Below, piece by piece: positions 14,306 to 21,970 of a stretch of DNA of 34,907 nucleotides (positions are counted from its first letter, which is position 1; every line of letters begins with the position of its first letter). A program made the translations under genes and the position numbers. Under the pieces are notes generated by a model, which was not told the DNA's origin, did no database searches, and worked only from the letters and a program-made list of their open reading frames with translations. The DNA is from Deltaproteobacteria bacterium (GTDB lineage Bacteria > Desulfobacterota > Desulfobaccia > Desulfobaccales > 0-14-0-80-60-11). The stretch is taken from the NCBI GenBank assembly GCA_016874975.1, contig VGSQ01000023.1, positions 1-34,907 on the forward strand. Reading direction: 5' to 3'.

Positions 14306-15737
14306 ATGGGCATGTCAGGAAAACTGATAGCAATAATAGGATTATGCCTCATGGTGGGGTTGGGGGGCGCGGCCATGGGGGCAGGGCAGGCCCTGGGCAA
14401 GGAAGCGTCCGCGGAAGCCAGGTCTTCGGAGATACAGGAAGAGCCGGCCAAGGAGGAGCGCCCCAAGGAACCGGCCGCGGTCCTGTCCGGAAGAGCCCGG
14501 CTATTTTCCCGGCATCCTGCCTCCCAGCAGCTACGGCACCCTGGAGGTGGGTCCGGTCACGGGGGTGCTGGCGCCCTATGGGGTGCCCGCGGCTTACGAC
14601 ACCCTGATGCGGGGCTGGCGGTCACACCGTTTGGGGCCGGTGCGGGTCTATCCCTATCTGGAGTACGACGGCATTTACCGGACCAATATTTTTCAAACCT
14701 CCACCGACAAGAAAAGCGACTGGGTGAACGCCATCAATCCGGGGGTGCGGATCGAACTGCCCATAGCTGGGCGGCACCGGTTTTCGGCCGGCTATCTGGG
14801 CAACTATTTCTTTTACTCCCGCTACAGCAGGCAGAACCACCTGGACCACAACGCCAATGTGGACCTGGCTTTCAATTTCCGGGGCGGGTTGAGCCTGCGG
14901 TTCGGCAACACCCTGCGGGCCGCCACGGAGGAGCGCAGCGCCGTCACCTACCGGCAGCGGGACTACCTCCGGGAGGTGCCCTATTTGCTGGCCACCTATA
15001 GGTTGAGCGACCGCTGGAAAATGCAGGCGGCCTACATTTTTGATCTCCTGGAATTCGCCAAATGGGTGGATCGGGACAACAACTACCGGGAGCACACCGG
15101 CGGTCTGACCCTTTATTACCGTTTCTGGCCCAAGACCGCGGCCCTGGCGCAGTATATCGTCTCCGGCCGGACCTACCCCTACGACGCCTTCGGTAACAAT
15201 ATCACCCATTCCGGTCTCCTGGGCCTCACCTGGGACCCCACGGCCAAGCTGACGGGCACGGTGAAGTTCGGCTTCACCATCAAAGATTACGAGCGCACCC
15301 TTCCGGGGCGGGACAACACCCCGGCCAGTTGGCTGATGAGCATGCAGACGCTGTATCGCTTCAGCAATTACACCACCCTGACTTTGACCGCGCAGCATTC
15401 CCTCCAGGAAGACGTGGACCTGGACGCCAACAACGCTTATCGCAACACGGGGCTGTTCGTCTCTTTGAATCACAACTGGCACTACATCAACGCCGTGCTT
15501 TATGCGGCCATGTCGTATACCAACAACTCTTACCTGAACGACGACATCGAGCCCGTCACCGGCCTTCTCAAACGCCGGGAGGACAACATCTTTTCCGTGG
15601 GAGGAGGCATCAGCAGGCCCTTTACGCCGTATTTCCGTCTGCGGCTCGATTACCAGTTTGCCAACAAAGCCTCCAACTTCGCCACTTATTCCTACAATGA
15701 GCACAAGGTGCTGGTGGGGGTGCAGAGCTCGTTCTAA
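14306..15737 (+). pseudogene. outer-membrane beta-barrel protein, frameshifted near the N-terminus
   Basis: ATG 14306 opens a signal peptide (MSGKLIAIIGLCLMVGLGGA) and a charged linker (EIQEEPAKEERPKEPAAV). Frame 1 then turns to nonsense while the family sequence continues in another frame from about 14484 (EEPGYFPGILPPSSYGTLEV) to TAA 15737. The 1432-bp span is one base more than a multiple of three, so a single extra base near 14480-14490 explains it. The barrel part has many alternating strands (for example LEYDGIYRTNIFQT, LTLYYRFWPKTAALAQYIVS) and ends VLVGVQSSF, with the C-terminal Phe recognised by the BAM complex. It resembles the outer membrane beta-barrel proteins (BBP2_2 type) common in exopolysaccharide loci. 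Full length would be about 476 residues. A sequencing error is as likely as a true pseudogene. Confidence 0.8.
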
Positions 15738-15793
15738 TGCCAAATTCCGTTTGAAATGCAGCAAACCCTTCAGGCAACCTATCGATAACACCT

Positions 15794-15822
15794 GCAGGGG
15801 CGGTTTTCAAAGCCGCCCCTGC
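15794..15822. repeat. intergenic hairpin after the beta-barrel gene
   Basis: GCAGGGGCGG pairs perfectly with CCGCCCCTGC across a 9-nt spacer. There is no T-run, so it is not a typical intrinsic terminator; it resembles dispersed GC hairpins elsewhere in the window and may protect the upstream mRNA end. Confidence 0.55.
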
Positions 15823-15925
15823 AAACCGAACTCGGCATAACAAGCCCACGAGGAGAGGGGCCAGGAGGGCGTGCCCTCTCCGCACCATTTTATCCCCGAC
15901 CCATCCACGGGGGTTGAGGAGAAAA

Positions 15926-17602
15926 GTGCCGCTCTCCCGGCGGCGCCGTCACCTTCAGCAAAGTTGTTGCCCTAGTAAAAGACTCATCTTTTTCCGCCTG
16001 ATTATCGGCTTGCCTCTGCAATCCTTCCAACTCCGGGCCGCGTTCCTGGCCGGGGTCGGTCTGAGCCTGATCCTGCTGGGGGCCGCGGCCGCTCCTCTGC
16101 TGGCCCAGGTCGAGGCCGGCAATCTCATAGCCAATTCCGGGTTTGCCGGGGCGCGCACCTGGCGGGAGCTGCCGCCGGGGTGGCATTGCCCTGCGCCGGC
16201 CATTCCTGGAGTGGAGTCCAGCCGGGTGTTTCTGGGACGGACGCCGGGTCGGCCGGAGTATTTCATCTTCCTGGCGGGGGGCGGGGATCGGGGCGCCCGG
16301 GTCTGGTGCGAGGTCAGGGGCATCCGGCCCCACACCGACTATCTGCTGGAGCTGCTGGCCTACCGGCCGAAATTCACCAACCAGGTCTACCTGGAGGTGG
16401 ACTTCGGCGGGCAGCGCCGGGTGCTCAATCAACACGCCACCCACGGCGGCGTGCAGCCTCTGACGGTGCGGTTCAATTCGGGGAACTCGGCCGGCCGCGT
16501 GCGGCTGATGTTCGACAACCCGCACCCGGAGATGCTGGCCTTCGCCCGGCCCTCCCTGCGGCCGGCGCCGCCTGAAGACCGGCCGTCCGGGGACGTTGAG
16601 GCCGGCCGTCTGCCGGCTTTCTTTCCCATCGGCGTCTTTGCCGCCAAGGCCGAAGACCTGCCGGACATCCGCCAGGCCGGGTTCAACGCAGTGCAGAGTT
16701 ACGACTCCACCCCGGCCAGCCTGCGCCGGATGGCGGCGGAGTGCGGCCGCCTGGGGCTGAAATTCCTCCCCAATTTCCGGCGCTACCAGGCGGACCTGAG
16801 CCGGGAGCTGGGGGGCCTGCCCCAACTGCTGGGGTTTTATATCGAGGATGAACCGGAGCTGCGGTCTGTGCCGCCGGCCTCCATGGCCGAACTGAACCGC
16901 AGCCTCAAGCGGGACCACCCGGGCGCGCTGACCACGGTGGCCATGCTGCGGCCCCAGATGGTGGCGGCCTATCGCCACAGCGCCGACGTCTTCCTGTTGG
17001 ACCCCTACCCGGCGCCGCACATGCCCCTCACCTGGATGTCCGACTGCCTGGCGGAGGCGGCCCGGCACGCGCCCCGGGAGCGCCTCTGGGCCATTGTGCA
17101 GGCCTTCGGGGGCGAAAAATACGTCAGAGACGGCTGGCCCCGGCGGCCCACCTACCTGGAGATGCGCTGCCTCACCTTCCTGGCGGTGGTGCACGGCGCC
17201 CGGGGGGTGTTCTATTTCAGCTATCCCGAGGTGCGGGCCGATGCCGGGGCGTGGCAGGGGCTCACCAAGATCGTGGGCCACCTCAATCGCCTGCACGCCT
17301 GGCTGGTGCTGCCCCCGGCGGCCTCTCCGCTGCGCCTGGAAATGACTTCGCCCTTCCGGGCCGACGCCGCGGGCCGCCCGGCCGTGCATTTTGCCGAAAA
17401 GGCGCGGGGCGGGGAGCGCCTCCTCATCCTGGTGAACGTCATCGACCGGCCGGTGAGCTTCTTCCTGCACGGCTTTCCGGCCGGGGTCCCCTGGCTGGAG
17501 GAGCCGTTCCTGGGCGGCAAGGCTGTGGTCCGGGACGGCAATATCCGGGAACAGTTGGGCCCCTATGAGGTCCGGGTCTACCACTACCGCCGGGACGGGT
17601 AG
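15926..17602 (+). CDS. glycoside-hydrolase-like (TIM barrel) exported or anchored protein
   Basis: 558 residues from GTG 15926, chosen because AGGAG (15917-15921) precedes it; a TTG at 15914 is possible. An Arg-rich start and a long hydrophobic segment (AAFLAGVGLSLILLGAAAAP) give a signal peptide or anchor. The next ~150 residues look like a carbohydrate-binding jelly roll (NLIANSGFAG, WCEVRGIRPHTDYLLELLAY, VYLEVDF). From about residue 225 a TIM-barrel pattern follows: FFPIGVFAAKAEDLPDIRQA, GFNAVQSYDS, GFYIEDEPEL (probable catalytic Glu), VFLLDPYPAP and GARGVFYFSYPEV. The C-terminal ~90 residues form a beta-rich end domain. No CAZy family can be named from sight. Its place before the polymerase/ligase gene suggests trimming or release of the polymer, which is inference. 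Confidence 0.78.
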   Translation: MPLSRRRRHLQQSCCPSKRLIFFRLIIGLPLQSFQLRAAFLAGVGLSLILLGAAAAPLLAQVEAGNLIANSGFAGARTWRELPPGWHCPAPAIPGVESSRVFLGRTPGRPEYFIFLAGGGDRGARVWCEVRGIRPHTDYLLELLAYRPKFTNQVYLEVDFGGQRRVLNQHATHGGVQPLTVRFNSGNSAGRVRLMFDNPHPEMLAFARPSLRPAPPEDRPSGDVEAGRLPAFFPIGVFAAKAEDLPDIRQAGFNAVQSYDSTPASLRRMAAECGRLGLKFLPNFRRYQADLSRELGGLPQLLGFYIEDEPELRSVPPASMAELNRSLKRDHPGALTTVAMLRPQMVAAYRHSADVFLLDPYPAPHMPLTWMSDCLAEAARHAPRERLWAIVQAFGGEKYVRDGWPRRPTYLEMRCLTFLAVVHGARGVFYFSYPEVRADAGAWQGLTKIVGHLNRLHAWLVLPPAASPLRLEMTSPFRADAAGRPAVHFAEKARGGERLLILVNVIDRPVSFFLHGFPAGVPWLEEPFLGGKAVVRDGNIREQLGPYEVRVYHYRRDG

Positions 17603-19642
17603 GTGACGGGCGACGCCGCGGGCCGGGCCCGCCGCCTGCTGCTGGGGAGCGCCGCGGCCCTGCTGGTGTTCGCCCCCCTGGCCTACGGCGCGGTGCACAC
17701 CTGGGCCTTTGCCGTGGTGGGGCTGGTGGTGGCGGCCCTGAGCCTGGGCTTGCTCACCGCCGCGGCGGCGCACCTCCTCTCCGCCCCCCGGCATCTGGCG
17801 TTCCTGCCCCGGCCGCCCGTGTGGTGGCTGGCGCCGGGTTTGCTCCTGGTGCTGGCGCTGCAGTTGGCGCCCTGGCCTCAGGGTCTGGTCCGCCTGGTTG
17901 CCCCCCGGGCCGTGACCCTGCGCTCCCTGGGCGAGGGCTGGGGGCTGGCGGACACCCTGCCCCTGTCCCTCAATCCACACTACACCCTGACGGAGGCCCT
18001 GAAGTTTTGGCCCGCGCTGGTGTTGTTCTTTCTGCTGGTCTACGCCGTCCGGACCCGGCGGGAAATCCTGGCGCTGGTCACTCTCCTGCTGGCCGTCGCC
18101 TTCTTCCAGGTCCTTTACGGCTTCTGGAATTTCCGCAGCCATCTCATCTGGGGCTGGAAGAACATCCATACCGGCAACCGGCTGTGCGGCACCTTCATCA
18201 ACAGCAATCACCTGGCGGGCCTGCTGAGCATGGCCATCCTGCTGGGCTTCGGGCTCTTCCTGGGACAGGGGGCCGCGCCCCCGCCGGGCCAACCCGGCGA
18301 CACCTGGCGCACCCGGCTGCGGCGCTGGTCCCGGTCCGAACATCTGGAGCCCCAGGTGCGGCGGGGGCTCCTGCTGCTTTTCCTGGTGGTGCTGGCCACG
18401 GGCCTGTTCTTCACCGGCTCCCGGGGGGGCATCATGGCCCTGCTGGTGGGCTTCGGGCTCATGGCGCTGCTCATCTGGGGCCGCCGCCGGCGCCGCAGCC
18501 ACATCTGGCTCATCGTCATCTTCCTGGCGCTCTCCCTCACCTACAGCCTTCTCTTGGGGAGCGCCCCGGCCCTGGGCCGCTTCCTGGACCTGGAGCAGGA
18601 GGGCCGCTATCATGCCCTGCGGGGGGCCTGGGCCATCTTCACCTCTTTTCCCCTGCTGGGGGCGGGGTTGGGGGCCTACGGCCACCTCTATTACCTCTAC
18701 GAGCCCGCCCGGCTCAAGGGGGTCATGTTCCTTTACACCCACAGCGACTGGGCCCAACTCCTGGCCGAAACCGGCCTGGCGGGCTTCCTGCTGGCCGGCG
18801 GCGCCTGGGTGGTCTTCATGGCCGCCCTGATGCGGCAATGGCAGACCCGTCAGGACCGCTGGGCCCGGGGTCTGGGGCTGGGAGGCCTGGCCGCGCTGGG
18901 GGCGGGGGTCTTTCACGGCCTGGTGGACTTCCCCTTCCACATCCCGGGCTTCAGCCTGTACTTCGCCGCGGTGGCCGCCGTCACCTATCTGGTCCTCTAT
19001 TCCCACGACCGGGACGGGGCCTTCTTTTCTTACCCCGCCCTGGCCGCACCCGGCCGGAAGGGCCCGGGCCTGGTTCTCCTGGCCGGGCTGGGGGTGATTC
19101 AGCTTGCCTTCGCCGGGCAGCTCTGCTACCATTGGCGGGCGGAACGGGCTGCGCCCACGGAGTTCAACACCACCCGCCCCACCCCCCGCTCCGGCGTGGA
19201 GGACTTGCAGCGCTCCCTGGCCCTCAATCCCCGCAACAGCGCCGCCTGGAGAGGACTGGCTGCGGCTCTGGAAGTGAAGGCGAGGGCGGGCGCCGCCTCC
19301 CTGGAAGAGGCGGAGCGGGCGCTGCGGCAGGCCGTTTTTTACGCCCCGGCCTACTATGCCCTGCACGCCCTCCTGGCGGAGTTCCACCTGCGCCATTATC
19401 AGGGGGACCCGGCCCGGCATCTCCCGGCCGCGCTCAAGGAACTGGAGGCCGCGGTGACGCTCTTCCCCCTCAACGGCTACCTGCACTGGCGCCTGGGCGT
19501 GGTCCTGGCCTGGGTGGAGCAGTACTACGTGGGGTTCGTCCCCACCAAACTTTTGGGACAGGCCGGCCGCTATCTGGAGCGGGCCGAGGAATTGGAGCCG
19601 CGCCTCAAGCGGACCGCCGGCCCCTCTCCGATGAGGCCGTGA
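17603..19642 (+). CDS. O-antigen ligase/polymerase (Wzy/WaaL family) with TPR tail
   Basis: 679 residues from a GTG directly after the preceding stop codon (TAG-GTG), so translation is coupled. About ten to twelve hydrophobic segments span the first ~490 residues. Family signatures include GTFINSNHLAGLLSMAILLG (about 193-212), FTGSRGGIMALLVG, the large periplasmic loop with GRYHALRGAWAIFTSFPLLG and GAGLGAYGHLYYLYEP, and YTHSDWAQLLAETGLAGFLL. The latter two blocks carry the conserved acidic and His residues of PF04932. The last ~170 residues are soluble and TPR-like (LNPRNSAAWRGLAAALEVKA, YYALHALLAEFHLRH), as in many locus-specific polymerases. It would polymerise or transfer undecaprenyl-linked glycan at the periplasmic face. 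Confidence 0.9.
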   Translation: MTGDAAGRARRLLLGSAAALLVFAPLAYGAVHTWAFAVVGLVVAALSLGLLTAAAAHLLSAPRHLAFLPRPPVWWLAPGLLLVLALQLAPWPQGLVRLVAPRAVTLRSLGEGWGLADTLPLSLNPHYTLTEALKFWPALVLFFLLVYAVRTRREILALVTLLLAVAFFQVLYGFWNFRSHLIWGWKNIHTGNRLCGTFINSNHLAGLLSMAILLGFGLFLGQGAAPPPGQPGDTWRTRLRRWSRSEHLEPQVRRGLLLLFLVVLATGLFFTGSRGGIMALLVGFGLMALLIWGRRRRRSHIWLIVIFLALSLTYSLLLGSAPALGRFLDLEQEGRYHALRGAWAIFTSFPLLGAGLGAYGHLYYLYEPARLKGVMFLYTHSDWAQLLAETGLAGFLLAGGAWVVFMAALMRQWQTRQDRWARGLGLGGLAALGAGVFHGLVDFPFHIPGFSLYFAAVAAVTYLVLYSHDRDGAFFSYPALAAPGRKGPGLVLLAGLGVIQLAFAGQLCYHWRAERAAPTEFNTTRPTPRSGVEDLQRSLALNPRNSAAWRGLAAALEVKARAGAASLEEAERALRQAVFYAPAYYALHALLAEFHLRHYQGDPARHLPAALKELEAAVTLFPLNGYLHWRLGVVLAWVEQYYVGFVPTKLLGQAGRYLERAEELEPRLKRTAGPSPMRP

Positions 19643-19665
19643 ATGAGGCGGGGGAGGGCGGAAGA

Positions 19666-19704
19666 GGGTTCTGGGTTTTAGGTTTTAGGTTTTGGGTTTT
19701 GGGG
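19666..19704 (+). repeat. telomere-like GGGTTTT run after the ligase gene
   Basis: Five to six G-runs spaced by TTCT, TTTTA or TTTT. Similar runs lie at 20212-20246 and 20435-20469, and C-rich counterparts at 20963-20989 and 24441-24466. The spacing allows a G-quadruplex on the plus strand. Confidence 0.65.
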
Positions 19705-19736
19705 TGATTGCTTGGGAAGATCCCCGTGGGAAAGGA

Positions 19737-19800
19737 ACTTATCAAGGCGGTTGCACATGAGCCTTGGGCTCACCCCTGAGGCATGAAAAGTTCTCCCCCT
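19737..19800. repeat. dispersed repeat, second copy
   Basis: Resembles 12028-12090 at roughly three quarters of positions by eye. Both copies precede C-rich runs. No coding capacity. Confidence 0.5.
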
Positions 19801-19953
19801 CACCGCGGCCCTCTTCCCCGCCGGGCTTATCATGATCCACAAATGGCCGGGAAGGGATGAAGGCGGAGTACACCCCTCGTTCCCAAGCTCCTGTTGCGGA
19901 GAACGGCGATTCGGCCAGATGACATGGGTGTTAGGCAAAGAACTTCTTGAGGT

Positions 19954-20002
19954 CTGACCGGGCGAACGGCGGGATGCGCTGCGCTTTCCCGCCCTACGGC
20001 CC
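19954..20002. repeat. 49-bp direct repeat, left copy, flanking the triple array
   Basis: Identical to 20656-20704, 702 bp away. It starts CTGACCGGGCGAACGG and contains a hairpin GGCGGG/CCCGCC around ATGCGCTGCGCTTT. The two copies bracket the three 223-bp units. Confidence 0.75.
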
Positions 20003-20030
20003 TCCCCCGGCGGGTTGAGCATTACCGGTA

Positions 20031-20652
20031 AATGTAGAGGAAGAAATGAGGTGCAGCGAAACCCTCGTTCCCAAGCTCCTGCTTGGGAACGCACTTGCCC
20101 CCGAAGCTCATGCTTCGGACCACGACACGTCGAGAAAAGTAGGGGGGAGGGAGGGTTCTTCCCGCCGCCAGGCCCAGGGCATGGTGCGCGGTGCGCACCC
20201 TACACAAAACAGGGTTCTGGGTTCTGGGTTCTGGGTTCTGGGTTTTACCGGGAAATGTCGAAGAAGAAATGAGGTGCAGCGAAACCCTCGTTCCCAAGCT
20301 CCTGCTTGGGAACGCACTTGTCCCCGAAGCTCATGCTTCGGACCACGACACGTCGAGAAAAGTAGGGGGGAGGGAGGGTTCTTCCCGCCGCCAGGCCCAG
20401 GGCATGGTGCGTGGTGCGCACCCTACACAAAACAGGGTTCTGGGTTCTGGGTTTTGGGTTCTGGGTTTTACCGGGAAATGTAGAGGAAGAAATGAGGTGC
20501 AGCGAAACCCTCGTTCCCAAGCTCCTGCTTGGGAACGCACTTGTCCCCGAAGCTCATGCTTCGGACCACGACACGTCGAGAAAAGTAGGGGTGAGGGAGG
20601 GCTCTGCCCGCCGCCAGGCCCAGGGCATGGTGCGCGGTGCGCACCCTACACC
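20031..20652 (+). repeat. three tandem 223-bp units (third one incomplete)
   Basis: Unit starts are at 20031, 20254 and 20477; the period is exactly 223 bp and the copies differ at only a few bases. Each unit holds, in order: GTTCCCAAGC-tcct-GCTTGGGAAC, CCGAAGC-tcat-GCTTCGG, the palindrome GGTGCGCGGTGCGCACC (GTGCGTGG variant in unit 2), and in units 1 and 2 five heptads GGGTTCT/GGGTTTT (20212-20246; 20435-20469). The third unit lacks the G-run. Open frames across the array exist only because the period is not interrupted by stops and have no start support. The array lies between the ligase and the Wza-type gene and folds into a chain of hairpins. Confidence 0.85.
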
Positions 20653-20655
20653 AAA

Positions 20656-20704
20656 CTGACCGGGCGAACGGCGGGATGCGCTGCGCTTTCCCGCCCTACG
20701 GCCC
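20656..20704. repeat. 49-bp direct repeat, right copy
   Basis: Identical to 19954-20002; see that entry. It immediately follows the truncated third 223-bp unit. Confidence 0.75.
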
Positions 20705-20726
20705 CAGGGCATGAAAAGTTCTGGTG

Positions 20727-20989
20727 GCGCAGGCTTACGGCCTGCGCAGCGACACCCGAGGACGGGTGTCCTCCATAATCCTTACCAGGACGGACAGGCG
20801 TCCGGGAATCAAGCTGGAAAACAACCCCAAACCCTAAACGTTCATGGCCGCGACCAGGGCCACCCCCGGTAATGAAAAAAGGTAGAACAGCCGCGGGCGG
20901 CTGTTCTTTAAAAGAGCAGGCGGGGGCGCCTGCTCCACATTCAGGCAAGAGATTTTCACGGTAAAACCCAGAACCCAGAACCCAGAACC
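20727..20989. repeat. cluster of intergenic hairpins before the export gene
   Basis: In order: GCGCAGGC/GCCTGCGC (20727-20747); GACACCC/GGGTGTC (20751-20770); a twin hairpin made of GAACAGCCGC/GCGGCTGTTC (20885-20906) and AGCAGGCG/CGCCTGCT (20915-20934); and a C-rich AACCCAG heptad run (20963-20989), inverted relative to the upstream G-runs. The twin hairpin is a relative of the units at 24183-24432. No gene is supported between 19643 and 21061. Confidence 0.65.
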
Positions 20990-21061
20990 TTACCAAGGGC
21001 ATCGTCCGCCTCCTCCGGCGACGCCTCCATTATCAGGCCAACCACGCACCATGGTGCTTAT

Positions 21062-21940
21062 ATGAAGCTGTGCCGTTCTGCCTCACTTCGCCATTCTTTC
21101 CAGCGCGCTGCCATTTTGCTGCTCCTGGCGGCGCTGCTGCTCCTCTGCCCGGCGCCCGCCCCCGCCCCGGCCCAGGAAGGCTATCAACTGGGTCCTGAAG
21201 ACGAAATCGAAATCCGGGTCTGGGACCACGACGACCTGACCCGCAAGATGCGCCTCGGGCTGGACGGCCGCATCTCCTTCCCCTTTATCGGCGAGCTGCG
21301 GGCCCAGGGCCACACCGTGCTCCAGTTGCAGAAGGAGATCGAACAGCGCCTGGCCCAGGGCTATATCGTCAACCCCCACGTCAGCATCACCGTCACCGAC
21401 TTCAAGAGCCAGAAATTCTTTGTGGTGGGTGACGTGGCCAGACCGGGCGCCTATCCCCTGACCAAGGCCATCACCGTGGTGGAGGCCATTTCCCTGGCCG
21501 GGGGCCTGGGGGCCGCGGGCGCCAAGACCGCCGGCGGCGGCGCCGCCATCATCGTCCGGGCCCGTCCCGGTGAAAAGCTGGACAAACCCCGCCTCCCCGA
21601 ACAGGCCGGCCCCCAGGAGAAGCTGGTCATCTCCCTCCATGCCGCCATGAGCGGGGACCCCAAACATAACCTGGCCATCAAGGCCGGCGACACCATCTTC
21701 GTCCCCACCCTGGTGTTCTATGTCACGGGCCAGGTGAAAAAGCCGGGCCGCTATTCCTTTGAGGAAGGCATGACGGTGCTCAAAGCCGTCACCACCGCGG
21801 AGGGCTTCACGGACAAGGCCGCGCCCAAACGCACCTTCATCATCCGTGAACAGGGAGCCGTCAAACAAAAGGTCCAGGTCAGACAGGAAGACCCCGTCCG
21901 GCCCGGCGACACCATCGTGGTGCCCGAGTCCTGGTTCTGA
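21062..21940 (+). CDS. Wza-type outer-membrane polysaccharide export protein
   Basis: 292 residues from ATG 21062; no strong ribosome site is visible, and the start lies just after a CACCATGGTG palindrome. A hydrophobic signal (AAILLLLAALLLLC) and a Pro/Ala stretch end near residue 40. It is followed at once by the poly-export domain: YQLGPEDEIEIRVWDHDDLT and GRISFPFIGELRAQG, ending near residue 110. Two SLBB domains follow (FFVVGDVARPGAYPL and VFYVTGQVKKPGRYSF). It lacks the C-terminal amphipathic helix length of E. coli Wza, as is usual for short export proteins of this group; the outer-membrane pore may be provided by the beta-barrel gene upstream. The next gene, a Wzc-type partner, begins 30 bp downstream, which fits a co-transcribed export pair. 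Confidence 0.93.
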   Translation: MKLCRSASLRHSFQRAAILLLLAALLLLCPAPAPAPAQEGYQLGPEDEIEIRVWDHDDLTRKMRLGLDGRISFPFIGELRAQGHTVLQLQKEIEQRLAQGYIVNPHVSITVTDFKSQKFFVVGDVARPGAYPLTKAITVVEAISLAGGLGAAGAKTAGGGAAIIVRARPGEKLDKPRLPEQAGPQEKLVISLHAAMSGDPKHNLAIKAGDTIFVPTLVFYVTGQVKKPGRYSFEEGMTVLKAVTTAEGFTDKAAPKRTFIIREQGAVKQKVQVRQEDPVRPGDTIVVPESWF

Positions 21941-21970
21941 TGCGCCCCCTGCGGGGAACCTGAGAGGATC

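Noticed and set aside
15890-19486. Very long leftward open frame (about 1200 codons)
   Set aside because: It is antisense to the glycosidase-like and ligase genes. Its translation is Gly/Gln/Pro/Arg-rich without motifs, as expected for the shadow of GC-rich coding DNA.
20031-20652. Direct repeats as a CRISPR array
   Set aside because: The period is 223 bp with near-identical whole units and no unique spacers, and no cas genes are present.
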